A DNA stretch of 64,000 nucleotides, taken from DATFVA01 sp963771705 (lineage in GTDB: Bacteria > Bacteroidota > Ignavibacteria > Ignavibacteriales > Ignavibacteriaceae). The position numbers were made by a program, and so were the translations under genes. Shown one piece after another: positions 26,012 through 34,590 of this stretch. The notes under the pieces were generated by a model. The model did not search any database, was not told the DNA's origin, and saw only the letters and a program-made list of their open reading frames with translations. Position 1 is the first letter of the stretch, and each line of letters starts with the position of its first letter. The stretch is taken from positions 62,001-126,000 of the forward strand of contig CAVYUP010000010.1 of assembly GCA_963771705.1 (NCBI GenBank), written 5' to 3'.

Positions 26012-28306
26012 CTAGCTCTGTTTTGCAGCTTCGGGAAATTCTTCACCTATATCGTTTCTTTCTTTGGTAATTGACCATCCTGTCTTTAATCCCACTACAA
26101 AGTATCCCATAACAAGAATACCGAAAGCGAATATTGTATCACCGATTACCCTCAGCCATCTCAGTGTATCGACTATAGGCGACTGATTAAACTCAGCGGA
26201 CCTCGCATACCAGTATCCTTTTTCCACACTTGCCCAGGTCTGCATTAAACCTACAGGTAAAATGCTTATGAGGATCATCAGTGCAAGCCCTATGTTGATC
26301 GTCCAGAATGAGAGCCCTATTATCTTGGTCTTCCATACAAATCTCTGTGTAAGCCCGCGGAGACAGAAAAGCATGAACCCGAGTCCCAGCATTCCATATA
26401 CTCCGAATAGAGCGGCGTGTCCATGTACTGGAGTTGTTTCAAGTCCCTGCATATAATAAAGGGCTATCGGAGGATTTATCAGGAAACCGAATAAGCCTGC
26501 GCCTACCAGGTTCCAGAATGCCACCGCGATAAAGAAATATATGGGCCATTTGTAGGAAGCGACCCACTTACGCGCGCGGCTTAGGGTAAGGTTCTCATAA
26601 GCTTCAAATCCTATTAAGACCAGAGGGACAACTTCAAGCGCACTGAATGTTGCACCGAGAGCCATCACTGAGGTCGGAGTTCCTGTAAAGTAAAGATGAT
26701 GGAACGTTCCGATGATTCCGCCTGACAGGAAAATTGAAGTTGAGAAAAGAACCGCAGTAGTTGCCGATCTTATGCCCAGGAGGCCCATCCTTGTAAAGAG
26801 GAACGCTATAGCGACCGTGGCGAACACTTCAAAGAAGCCTTCAACCCAGAGGTGTACAACCCACCATCTCCAGTATTCGGCTATCGCCAGGTTGGTATGC
26901 TGTCCCCACATAAATCCTGCAGCGTAAAAGACCGCTATGGCTATACTGGCAATAAGGAAAAGTCCGAGCAGATGTTTATTTTCATCCTTTTTTTGAAATG
27001 CCGGTTTCATCGCCCGGATCATAATGAACAGCCAGAGGAATAATCCTACCAGTAAAAACGACTGCCAGAATCTGCCCAGATCGACATATTCATATCCCTG
27101 ATGTCCGAACCAGAAGTTAGTTTTGAAGCTTAGCATCTGATGAACGCCGAGGTATTCACCGACCATTGAACCGCCTACAATTATTATCAGAGCGACAAAT
27201 AAAAAGTTTACCAGTCCGCGCTGATATTTGGGTTCATAACCGGATACGGCGGGCGCTATAAAAATACCGGTTGCAAGCCATGCAGTGGCTATCCAGAAAA
27301 TTCCAAGCTGCTGATGCCAGGTTCTGGTTAGTGAATAAGGAATAATTTCAGATATCTTGATTCCATAAAAGCCTGCGCCTTCCACTCCATAGTGCGCAGT
27401 AATGGCGCCGAAGAGGACCTGCGCAACCACCAGTGCGCCGACTATCCAGAAATACTTAAGCGTTGCTTTCATTGAAGGAGTAGGCTGAAGCGCAAGCAGT
27501 GGATCCCACTCGGGAGCCTCGTGATGTTCTTCTTCCTGTTTTCTCCTTGAGGCAGCATAATACCAGGCAAGTGCTCCTATTCCCGCAAGGAGTAAAACAA
27601 AGCTTATCACTGACCAGACTACAACCATCCCTGCCGGTTTATTACCGACCAGTTCCTCTGCGGGCCAGTTGCTTGTATAGGTTACATCAGAGCCGGGACG
27701 GGTGGTAATACAGGCCCAGGAAGCCCACCAGAAAAATGCATTCAGCTCCGCCAGTCTCTGAGGATCTTTTACCGCATTCTTCGGTATAGCATAAACTTCT
27801 CTCAGATGATTAAGCGCGGGATCGCCCGAGAACAGAGAGGTAAAATGTTTACCTACATTCTGTACTGCTTCCGCCCTTTCAGCAGAAATTGTTATAGTTC
27901 CGGTGGAAGCATCGTAGGTATTTTTTCTTAGTTCATCTTTAAGGCTCTCTTTTAGTTCAGCCTGGTAGGAAGGAGCGAGATCGTCATACTTCTTTCCGTA
28001 TTTTTTCTGAGCCCGGTCATTTAAGATCCATAAAGCTTCGCGATGGATCCAGTCGGCCGTCCAGTCGGGCGCGATATATGCACCGTGCCCCCAGACTGTG
28101 CCCATTTCCTGTCCTCCCATCGACTGCCAGACATTCTGTCCGTTCTGTATATCGTCTTTTGTGAAGACTACTTCACCGCCGGAAGTAACAACTTTTTCGG
28201 GAACAGGGGGAGCTTTCCGGTAAATCTCTGTTCCAAAGTATCCCAGAACAACGAATGAGAGTACTATGACAAGTCCTAATCCAATCCATAGTTTTTTATA
28301 ATTCAT
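26012..28306 (-). CDS. norZ: Quinol-dependent nitric oxide reductase (qNOR)
   Basis: 764 residues, the length of single-subunit qNOR rather than of the NorB/NorC pair. The N-terminal 220 residues form the extracytoplasmic domain fused to the front (QNGQNVWQSMGGQEMGTVWG) and lack a CxxCH heme motif, as expected for a quinol enzyme. The following heme-copper-oxidase-like core of about 12 helices has the heme and FeB histidines and the catalytic glutamates: RTWHQQLGIFW, VVHLWVEGFFEVF, FHHLYFTG and VHGHAALFGVYG. It reduces two NO to N2O at the membrane, for detoxification or denitrification. AGGT precedes the ATG. No nitrite reductase is in the window, so detoxification is the more cautious reading. 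Confidence 0.92.
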   Translation of the reverse strand: MNYKKLWIGLGLVIVLSFVVLGYFGTEIYRKAPPVPEKVVTSGGEVVFTKDDIQNGQNVWQSMGGQEMGTVWGHGAYIAPDWTADWIHREALWILNDRAQKKYGKKYDDLAPSYQAELKESLKDELRKNTYDASTGTITISAERAEAVQNVGKHFTSLFSGDPALNHLREVYAIPKNAVKDPQRLAELNAFFWWASWACITTRPGSDVTYTSNWPAEELVGNKPAGMVVVWSVISFVLLLAGIGALAWYYAASRRKQEEEHHEAPEWDPLLALQPTPSMKATLKYFWIVGALVVAQVLFGAITAHYGVEGAGFYGIKISEIIPYSLTRTWHQQLGIFWIATAWLATGIFIAPAVSGYEPKYQRGLVNFLFVALIIIVGGSMVGEYLGVHQMLSFKTNFWFGHQGYEYVDLGRFWQSFLLVGLFLWLFIMIRAMKPAFQKKDENKHLLGLFLIASIAIAVFYAAGFMWGQHTNLAIAEYWRWWVVHLWVEGFFEVFATVAIAFLFTRMGLLGIRSATTAVLFSTSIFLSGGIIGTFHHLYFTGTPTSVMALGATFSALEVVPLVLIGFEAYENLTLSRARKWVASYKWPIYFFIAVAFWNLVGAGLFGFLINPPIALYYMQGLETTPVHGHAALFGVYGMLGLGFMLFCLRGLTQRFVWKTKIIGLSFWTINIGLALMILISILPVGLMQTWASVEKGYWYARSAEFNQSPIVDTLRWLRVIGDTIFAFGILVMGYFVVGLKTGWSITKERNDIGEEFPEAAKQS

Positions 28307-28430
28307 TTAATTACCTGTTTATTATTTCAATGAAGAAAATTTTTTACAATTCTTTGAATTATTGTCTTATAACCTGAAGTATCAGCGAAAAATAAAATAA
28401 ACTCCTGCAGGTGAAGTGATTTGTATCGCA

Positions 28431-28886
28431 TCAGAACTTCTCGCCTTTCGCTTCTCTTAAATGACTTCCTACAGGCCGTATCCTTCCCCAGATGGCGTAG
28501 AAGAAATAAATGATCGCGGCAACCTGGAAAATTGAAAATACAGTAATCAGCCAGCCCGTCCATTCAGCAAAAATAAAGGCTGCAATCACCTGGAAGACAA
28601 AACGAAGAGCAGTAGATGAAGTCATCAGCCAGTAGGCTATTCGTATCTTATCAGGATCATATTTTGAATCATCTTTCTGTGCCTTCGGGAAAAACCATAA
28701 AGCAACACCCATTATCATCATCATCACAGAACCGACAAGGATAATATGAGTGTGAGCCGATTTCAGCTCAACACCGTAAGCGGTGTAAAATATATTCTGT
28801 GCAAGCGACATATAAACGCCGGTAAGGATGCCTGTTATCAGGAAAATTATGCTGGTCTTAATGAAGTATCTTACTGTAGTAAACAT
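28431..28886 (-). CDS. Small four-helix membrane protein, cytochrome oxidase subunit I-like
   Basis: 151 residues with four predicted membrane helices. The motif SAHTHIILVGSVMMMIMG resembles the heme-ligand helix of heme-copper oxidases and cbb3/NOR subunits, but the protein is far too short to be a full subunit I. It lies between the DUF2249 gene and the qNOR gene, 124 bp before the latter, and is probably transcribed with it. A role as a small heme-b or assembly partner of qNOR is an inference from motif and context. Related short proteins occur next to NO-metabolism genes, as far as I recall. Confidence 0.65.
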   Translation of the reverse strand: MFTTVRYFIKTSIIFLITGILTGVYMSLAQNIFYTAYGVELKSAHTHIILVGSVMMMIMGVALWFFPKAQKDDSKYDPDKIRIAYWLMTSSTALRFVFQVIAAFIFAEWTGWLITVFSIFQVAAIIYFFYAIWGRIRPVGSHLREAKGEKF

Positions 28887-28897
28887 TAAAACTTATC

Positions 28898-29134
28898 TCA
28901 CACAACTTTTTTAATGTTTACTTTCCACACTTCAGGACCTGATTCCACATATTCCCAGAAAAACTGTCCGATTCTCTCAGCTGACATTTCATAGAATAAT
29001 GGCTTGGGATCATGATCATTAATAAGCTGAAGCGTTTCGCCTTTTGTCAGGGAATCAAAAGTTGAAAAAATTGAAGGGTGCTTTTCCCTGGGTATGATGG
29101 GTCTTACATCAAGTGTCTTTACCGCGCTTTCCAT
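28898..29134 (-). CDS. DUF2249 domain protein
   Basis: 78 residues matching the small DUF2249 family (TLDVRPIIPREKHPSIFSTF, GETLQLINDHDPKPLFYEM, then FFWEYVESGPEVWKVNI). These cytoplasmic, TusA-like fold proteins have no settled function and are often found next to nitrogen-oxide respiration and NO-stress genes. A GGAG precedes the ATG. It is the first gene of the operon that continues into the oxidase-like protein and qNOR, and an NO-regulator-type box lies about 65 bp upstream. Confidence 0.82.
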   Translation of the reverse strand: MESAVKTLDVRPIIPREKHPSIFSTFDSLTKGETLQLINDHDPKPLFYEMSAERIGQFFWEYVESGPEVWKVNIKKVV

Positions 29135-29200
29135 ATCTTACTCCTTATAAAAATTCATAAATTATTGGGGATAATTTAGCAGGGAGAAGAAAGGAATTCC

Positions 29201-29214
29201 TTGACTTAAGTCAG
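29201..29214 (-). promoter_or_regulatory. Dnr/NnrR-type box upstream of the nor operon
   Basis: TTGACTTAAGTCAG matches the NO-responsive Crp/Fnr consensus TTGAC-N4-GTCAA at 9 of 10 fixed positions, and its core TGACTTAAGTCA is a perfect palindrome. It sits about 67 bp before the first gene of the qNOR operon and next to the regulator gene itself. Confidence 0.72.
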
Positions 29215-29242
29215 ATTTGTGATGATTTGTTATTCGATTCGT

Positions 29243-29935
29243 TCAGGCGGAAATTTCTTTTAATTTCTTAAGATTTGTAATAAAAATCTTTTTCCCCTGC
29301 ACCCTGATGATCTCATCGTCCTGCAGTTTTTTAAGCGACCTGCTGAGAGTTTCAGTGATAGTGCCCAGGTAGCCCGCAATGGAATTTCTTGAGACTGTCA
29401 GCTTTATAAATGGTTCGGGCAGTTTCCCGGTCCCGCTGCTTTTAATTTCCTGTAGAAGATATTTAGCCAGCCTGGAGGTGACTTCTTTTGAAGAAAGCTC
29501 TTCTATCTTCTGCGTAAGCGATTTCATCCTCTTGGCAAACCCCGCCAGCATCTGGAAACTTATTTTAGGATTTCTTTCGAGAAGACCGATAAAGTTAGCG
29601 GCATCAAAGAAAAGCAGCAGCGAATCCTCCAGAGCTTCAGCTGAAACGGGATAAGCTGTACCTTCAAAAAGTGGTATATCCGCAAAAGCCTGCATCGGCC
29701 TTACAAGGTGTATTATCGTCTCCCTTCCGTCCTTAGATACCCTGAATACTTTTATGTTCCCTTCAAGAAGGATATAGAAACCCCTGTACTGCTCGCCTTC
29801 CATAAAAAGCATCTGATGCTTTTTAACCGAAACGCGTGAACTCGCCGAGGTAACCTCTCTCAGCTGGGCTTCGGTTAGTTCGGAAAACATAGGAATTTCC
29901 CGAAGTGTATTTATACCAGTTATTTCTTGTGTCAT
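29243..29935 (-). CDS. Crp/Fnr-family regulator, probable NO-responsive Dnr type
   Basis: About 230 residues from the ATG at 29935; an in-frame TTG at 29956 would add seven residues. The cyclic-nucleotide-binding-like sensor domain spans about 15-130 (EGEQYRGFYILLEGNIKVFR), followed by the dimer helix and a winged HTH (VSRNSIAGYLGTITETLSRS). No cluster of N-terminal cysteines is present, so it is not an FNR iron-sulfur sensor; the Dnr/NnrR class senses NO through heme. Its location beside the nor operon and the Dnr-type box supports control of NO reduction. Ligand assignment is inference. Confidence 0.85.
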   Translation of the reverse strand: MTQEITGINTLREIPMFSELTEAQLREVTSASSRVSVKKHQMLFMEGEQYRGFYILLEGNIKVFRVSKDGRETIIHLVRPMQAFADIPLFEGTAYPVSAEALEDSLLLFFDAANFIGLLERNPKISFQMLAGFAKRMKSLTQKIEELSSKEVTSRLAKYLLQEIKSSGTGKLPEPFIKLTVSRNSIAGYLGTITETLSRSLKKLQDDEIIRVQGKKIFITNLKKLKEISA

Positions 29936-30050
29936 ATGAAAATTTATTGTCGACAAAGATAATAAATCATCCGCCGCTTTAACAGCCGGCTTTTTTTATC
30001 TCTACTATCCGGATATTTTCTTAATTTTGCTCAAAATTGTCTGACTATAA

Positions 30051-30710
30051 ATGAATAAAGAAGATCTGAATAAACTTGTAGAGAATCTTCCTGAGGTTCC
30101 CGGTATCCTCCGTAAGGATGAATTCTTTAATTCGGCGGTAATCATTCCTTTTATTTTGATTGATGGAGAATACTACCTGCTGTTTGAGAAGCGTGCGGCC
30201 AATATCCGACAGGGAGGTGAAATTTGTTTCCCGGGGGGAGAGTATGATCCTAAACTTGACAGGAATTTTATAGAGACCGCGGTTAGAGAAACTGTTGAGG
30301 AACTGGGGATCGCTATAAATAAAATAGAAGTTCTCGGCATACTTGATACTCTGATAGGACCGATGGGAGTGACGGTCGACTCCTGTATAGGCACTCTCGA
30401 TATAAAAAGTATTGATGAGCTCGATATCGATAAATCAGAGGTTGAAAGCGTTTTCCTTATACCTGTTTCATGGTTTAAGGATAATCCTCCCGAAGAATAT
30501 TTTGTTCAGCTTGTGGTGCATCCTCATTATACGGATGAGAAAGGCGATGTTGTTCAGCTGCTTCCTTCACAGGAATTGGAACTTCCCGATAAATACAACC
30601 GTCCCTGGCGTGCCGGCAAAAGGAAGATATATGTTTATAAGCTTCAAGAAGGAGTGTTGTGGGGTTTAACTGCCGCATTAGTAAGAGAGGTTATAAACAG
30701 GCTGGAATAA
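30051..30710 (+). CDS. Nudix hydrolase, coenzyme A pyrophosphatase-like
   Basis: 219 residues. The Nudix box is intact (GGEYDPKLDRNFIETAVRET followed by VEELGI), and the block before it, FEKRAANIRQGGEICFPGG, matches the extra signature of CoA diphosphatases (NudL/PCD1 type). Members cleave CoA or its derivatives to 4'-phosphopantetheine and 3',5'-ADP. Cytoplasmic, no signal. It is a single-gene unit with convergent minus-strand neighbours. The CoA preference is inferred from the signature only. Confidence 0.83.
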   Translation: MNKEDLNKLVENLPEVPGILRKDEFFNSAVIIPFILIDGEYYLLFEKRAANIRQGGEICFPGGEYDPKLDRNFIETAVRETVEELGIAINKIEVLGILDTLIGPMGVTVDSCIGTLDIKSIDELDIDKSEVESVFLIPVSWFKDNPPEEYFVQLVVHPHYTDEKGDVVQLLPSQELELPDKYNRPWRAGKRKIYVYKLQEGVLWGLTAALVREVINRLE

Positions 30711-30761
30711 TTTCAGAATATGGAGAATGAGGATTTGTTAGAACATCGGCATACATTAAAA

Positions 30762-30789
30762 GAGGCTGCCCTGTGTTTAAGACAGCCTC
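30762..30789 (-). terminator. Terminator of the small membrane protein gene
   Basis: GAGGCTG and CAGCCTC form a 7-bp stem; on the minus strand TTTT follows. It lies 8 bp past the stop at 30797 and also closes the convergent Nudix gene. Confidence 0.7.
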
Positions 30790-30796
30790 AGGTAGT

Positions 30797-31000
30797 TTAA
30801 GCACGTTTTGCAGCAGCTGTGAATATTATTCCAATAAGGAATACAACCCCCGCTACTATTATAGGGGCTATGTTCCCCTGGCTGACAGTTACATTAAGTC
30901 CGAGAAAATTAAGTTTATCCGTCTGATTAGCGTAATTTATCCCGGTTACTATAAGGGCTATTCCGCCCAGTACTGCCAGGATTATTCCTACTGCTCTCAT
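30797..31000 (-). CDS. Small two-helix membrane protein, DUF3185-like
   Basis: 67 residues from the ATG at 31000, chosen because AAAGGAG lies seven bases upstream; longer in-frame starts have no such site. Two membrane helices (about 3-19 and 45-62) flank a short polar loop, the pattern of DUF3185-type proteins (GIILAVLGGIALIVTGINYA). Function unknown. It is bounded by terminators on both sides, so it is a single-gene unit. Confidence 0.75.
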   Translation of the reverse strand: MRAVGIILAVLGGIALIVTGINYANQTDKLNFLGLNVTVSQGNIAPIIVAGVVFLIGIIFTAAAKRA

Positions 31001-31146
31001 ATATATCTCCTTTAACTTTGGTACATATGTTTCATCAGCAGAATAGGGAAAAAACAATCCCGCTTATGTATCCACCTTCAATAAGGTGACCAAAATAACA
31101 GTAATTGTACGAAGGTTTAAGAGAATTTCAGTGATTTGCGTAAAAA

Positions 31147-31165
31147 AGGCACCCTGAAGGTGCCT
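31147..31165 (-). terminator. Terminator of the NfnAB-type operon
   Basis: AGGCACC, 5-base loop, GGTGCCT, followed by a run of T on the minus strand; 33 bp past the stop at 31198. Confidence 0.85.
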
Positions 31166-31197
31166 GTTTTACGTTTTAAGGACAGGAGAGATCGTTA

Positions 31198-32646
31198 TTA
31201 ATTCTGCTCTGGTTGCGGGGTTTCCCAGATTCCCGATTTCAGGTAATCGTCTATTGCTTTTGCTGCGGTGCGGCCTGCGCCCATTGCAAGTATTACTGTG
31301 GCTCCGCCTGTTACTATATCTCCGCCGGCAAAAACGCCTTTCTTGGAGGTCTTCATCGTGTCGTTATCAACCAGAATATTTCCCCATTTATTGTAGCCTA
31401 TATCGGGAGTGGTCTTCTGAATGATCGGATTTGAACCGTTCCCGATTGCAACTACTGTCATATCTATATCAAGTGTATATTCAGATCCTTTGATCGGTAC
31501 AGGTCTTCTTCTTCCTGATGCATCGGGCTCACCAAGTTCCATTCTCTGAAGTCTTACAGCGTTCAGCCATCCCTGTTCATCTCCGATAAACTCAAGAGGA
31601 TTTGAAAGAAATATAAATTCAATCCCCTCTTCTTTTGCGTGATGAATTTCTTCTTTCCTGGCAGGCAGTTCAGCGTCAGAACGACGGTAAATAATGTAAG
31701 CATTCTTTGCACCGAGCCGTTTGCTGGTTCTTACAGCATCCATCGCGGTGTTTCCGCCCCCGAATACCGCAACGTTCTTATCTTTCACATGGAAAACAGG
31801 AGTATCGTACTCAGGAAAGCGGTAAGCTTTCATCAGGTTAACACGTGTAAGGAATTCATTGGCTGAGTAAACTCCGTTCAGGTTTTCACCAGGAATATTG
31901 AGGAAGTACGGTAGTCCCGCACCTACAGCAACAAAGCACGCATCATAACCATCCGATAATAGTTCATCAATAGTATCGCTGAAACCAATCACGGTATTAG
32001 GCTGAAAATCAACACCCAGATTTCTTAATGCGTCAACTTCCGCTTTTACTATTTCCTTGGGAAGACGGAACTGCGGAATGCCGTAAACCAGTACACCGCC
32101 TAATTCATGGAGAGCCTCAAATACGGTAACATCGTGGCCCATCTGGATTAAATCACCCGCACAGCTTAGTCCCGCGGGACCGCTTCCGATAATTGCTACT
32201 TTCTTACCGGTTTTCGGTTTCAGTTCCGGAGTCCTTATCCCGAAATTATTTCTTTCATAATCGGCAACAAATCTTTCAAGTCTTCCTATCGCGATAGGTT
32301 CATTCTTTTTGCCGACAACACATTTGGCTTCGCATTGCTCTTCCTGGGGACAAACTCTTCCGCATACTGCGGGAAGCAGATTATCCTCTTTAAGTTTAGC
32401 CGCGGCTCCTGCAAAATCACCATCTGCAACCAATGCAATGAAGTCGCCTATCTTAACATGAACAGGGCACCCGTCAACGCAGACAGGTTTTGGACATTGC
32501 AGGCAGCGGAGAGCTTCCATCTTTGCAAGTTCTTCAGTAAAGCCGAGGTTTACTTCTTCAAAATTATTTCTTCTCTGAGCGGGATCCTGTTCCGGCATAG
32601 CCTGCCTCTGGATCTTCATTCTGTCTTTTCTTGATATTTCAGCCAT
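31198..32646 (-). CDS. nfnB: NfnB/GltD-type NADPH-binding flavoprotein subunit
   Basis: 482 residues. The N-terminal domain carries the cysteines for two [4Fe-4S] clusters (CLQCPKPVCVDGCPVHV and CGRVCPQEEQCEAKC). An FAD fold begins at KVAIIGSGPAGLSCAGDL and an NADPH fold at NVAVFGGGNTAMDAVRT; it ends with the GDIVTGGATVILAMGAG motif. The architecture fits GltD (glutamate synthase small subunit) and also the large subunit of NfnAB, the NADH-dependent ferredoxin:NADP oxidoreductase. The NfnA-like gene directly before it, 2 bp away, favours NfnAB. A large glutamate synthase subunit is absent here. Confidence 0.85.
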   Translation of the reverse strand: MAEISRKDRMKIQRQAMPEQDPAQRRNNFEEVNLGFTEELAKMEALRCLQCPKPVCVDGCPVHVKIGDFIALVADGDFAGAAAKLKEDNLLPAVCGRVCPQEEQCEAKCVVGKKNEPIAIGRLERFVADYERNNFGIRTPELKPKTGKKVAIIGSGPAGLSCAGDLIQMGHDVTVFEALHELGGVLVYGIPQFRLPKEIVKAEVDALRNLGVDFQPNTVIGFSDTIDELLSDGYDACFVAVGAGLPYFLNIPGENLNGVYSANEFLTRVNLMKAYRFPEYDTPVFHVKDKNVAVFGGGNTAMDAVRTSKRLGAKNAYIIYRRSDAELPARKEEIHHAKEEGIEFIFLSNPLEFIGDEQGWLNAVRLQRMELGEPDASGRRRPVPIKGSEYTLDIDMTVVAIGNGSNPIIQKTTPDIGYNKWGNILVDNDTMKTSKKGVFAGGDIVTGGATVILAMGAGRTAAKAIDDYLKSGIWETPQPEQN

Positions 32647-32648
32647 AT

Positions 32649-33533
32649 TTATATCTCCGTTCTGCTTTCTGCCAGTTCAGCTTTTTTTAATCCTTCATTG
32701 AAGGCTTTGTCATAATTACATAAATGATCCAGTGCCTCCTTTTCATCCATAGAGTATGTTCTGTTTCTCCTGGTAAGGGTTTCAAAATCAACCAGGTGAG
32801 CGTCGAACTCAGGTCCGTCCACACAAACAAAAACAGTTTTGTCCTCTACGGTAGCTCTGCATCCGCCGCACATGCCTGTGCCGTCAACCATAACGGGGTT
32901 GAGACTAACAACTGTTTTTATGCCGTAGGGCCTTGTGGTTTCAGCAACAGCTTTCATCATTGGAATCGGGCCGATCGCCAGAACAAAATCAATCTTCTTT
33001 CCCGAATCGATTAACTCTTTCAGTTTCTGCGTTACAAATCCATGGTATCCATAGCTGCCGTCATCGGTAGTAGGATAAACTTCGTCGCATACTTTCTTCA
33101 TTTCATCTTCGAGGATCACGAATTCTTTAGAGCGTCCGCCGATGATAGAAATCGTGTGGTTCCCTGAGTTCTTTAACGCTACAGCTGTTGGATAAGCTAT
33201 TGCGGTTCCTACTCCCCCGCCGATACTTACCGCGGTACCAAAGTTCTCTATATGAGAAGGTTTACCGAGCGGACCAACAACGTCCTGTATATACTCACCT
33301 GCTCCAAGCGAGTTCAGCAGTTTTGTTGTTTTTCCAATTCCCTGGACGATGATTGTAATCGTTCCTTTTTCAGGATCAGAATCGGCTATTGTGAGAGGTA
33401 TTCTCTCGCCGCCGTCCTTTACCCGGAGGATAACAAATTGTCCCGCTTTCCTTTTTAAAGCGATCTTTGGAGCTTCTATCTCGAATCTCTTGATTTCCGG
33501 AGCAATAAATCCGGCAGAAATAATTTTGTGCAT
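32649..33533 (-). CDS. nfnA: NfnA-type FAD/[2Fe-2S] subunit (PyrK/SudB-like)
   Basis: 294 residues of the ferredoxin-reductase fold: an FAD domain with IPLTIADSDPEKGTITIIVQ, an NAD domain with GGGVGTAIAYPTAVAL and a C-terminal cluster motif GMCGGCRATVEDKTVFVCVDG-type block with the cysteines for a [2Fe-2S] center. Together with the next gene it would move electrons between NADH, ferredoxin and NADPH by flavin-based bifurcation (family knowledge). The two genes are 2 bp apart. A dihydroorotate dehydrogenase electron-transfer role is less likely because no pyrD lies nearby. Confidence 0.83.
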   Translation of the reverse strand: MHKIISAGFIAPEIKRFEIEAPKIALKRKAGQFVILRVKDGGERIPLTIADSDPEKGTITIIVQGIGKTTKLLNSLGAGEYIQDVVGPLGKPSHIENFGTAVSIGGGVGTAIAYPTAVALKNSGNHTISIIGGRSKEFVILEDEMKKVCDEVYPTTDDGSYGYHGFVTQKLKELIDSGKKIDFVLAIGPIPMMKAVAETTRPYGIKTVVSLNPVMVDGTGMCGGCRATVEDKTVFVCVDGPEFDAHLVDFETLTRRNRTYSMDEKEALDHLCNYDKAFNEGLKKAELAESRTEI

Positions 33534-33573
33534 CTTTTTCTCTTTATTCTATTATAAAAATATCTTATTCATT

Positions 33574-34590
33574 TTAGTAACTGTGCTCTCCTAACTGAAC
33601 TTTACCTTTGAATGCCCTGTAGATGAAGATTGTATATCCTATAACAAAAGGCATTCCGATCAGAGCTATTATCAGCATAGTAAACAATGTCCTTTCGGTT
33701 GAAGAGGCATTATATATAGTAAGGCTGTACGCAAGATCTGTTAGCGAAGGTACCAGCCTGGGGAACAGACTGACTGCCATCAATCCCATCATACACGCAA
33801 TTGTTAGTGACGAAGCGAAGAATCCCCTCCCGAATTTTTCAGATTTAAGGGCAATGGGGATGTAAATGACAGCGGTAAGAAGTACTATAAATAAAATCCA
33901 GAAGATGGGATTGCTCAACACTGATTCAAAAAGGAATCCTGCTTCAAAAAAGGAATAAATCGTTACAAGTACGTACAGGGAAACGAAAGCAATCCACATA
34001 CGTGGAGCTATATTTTTCATTTTCTCCAGCTGATCGCCCGAAGCTTTCAGTGTCATATAAATCGCGCCGTGCATGGTAAATAGTACAAGACTAAGAACAC
34101 CAACCAGGATGGAATAAGGATTAAGCAGTGTGAAGAAAGTACCTGTGAAAAGGCCGTTTTCATCAAGAGGAATTCCTCTTAAAATATTCCCTACCGCTAC
34201 ACCGAATAGTATTGCAGGCAGAAGACTTCCCAATCCAAAAGCTGCATCCCACGTTTTCTTCCATTTATCACTTTCAACTTTGCCGCGGAACTCGAATGAT
34301 ACGGCCCTGAAGATCAGGGCTAAAAGCAGTAGCATCAGGGCTATGTAAAAACCGCTGAATACGGTGGCGTATACTATAGGGAAAGCCGCGAATAACGCGC
34401 CGCCTCCGGTAATGAGCCAGACCTCGTTTCCGTCCCAGACGGGACCGATAGCATTAATATTTATTCTTTTTTCGTCTTCACTTTTAGTAAAAAGATGGAG
34501 AACACCAACCCCCAGATCAAATCCGTCGAGGATCGCGTAACCTATAAGTAAAACTGCTACAAGAAGGAACCAGATTGTATTTAAGTCCAT
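33574..34590 (-). CDS. cydB: Cytochrome bd quinol oxidase subunit II
   Basis: 338 residues with about eight or nine membrane helices. Typical beginning WFLLVAVLLIGYAILDGFDLG and the GPVWDGNEVWLITGGGALFA block of CydB. It pairs with CydA in the high-affinity bd oxidase that reduces oxygen with quinol. Its ATG shares a base with the CydA stop (TAATG), so the two are translationally coupled. Confidence 0.95.
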   Translation of the reverse strand: MDLNTIWFLLVAVLLIGYAILDGFDLGVGVLHLFTKSEDEKRININAIGPVWDGNEVWLITGGGALFAAFPIVYATVFSGFYIALMLLLLALIFRAVSFEFRGKVESDKWKKTWDAAFGLGSLLPAILFGVAVGNILRGIPLDENGLFTGTFFTLLNPYSILVGVLSLVLFTMHGAIYMTLKASGDQLEKMKNIAPRMWIAFVSLYVLVTIYSFFEAGFLFESVLSNPIFWILFIVLLTAVIYIPIALKSEKFGRGFFASSLTIACMMGLMAVSLFPRLVPSLTDLAYSLTIYNASSTERTLFTMLIIALIGMPFVIGYTIFIYRAFKGKVQLGEHSY

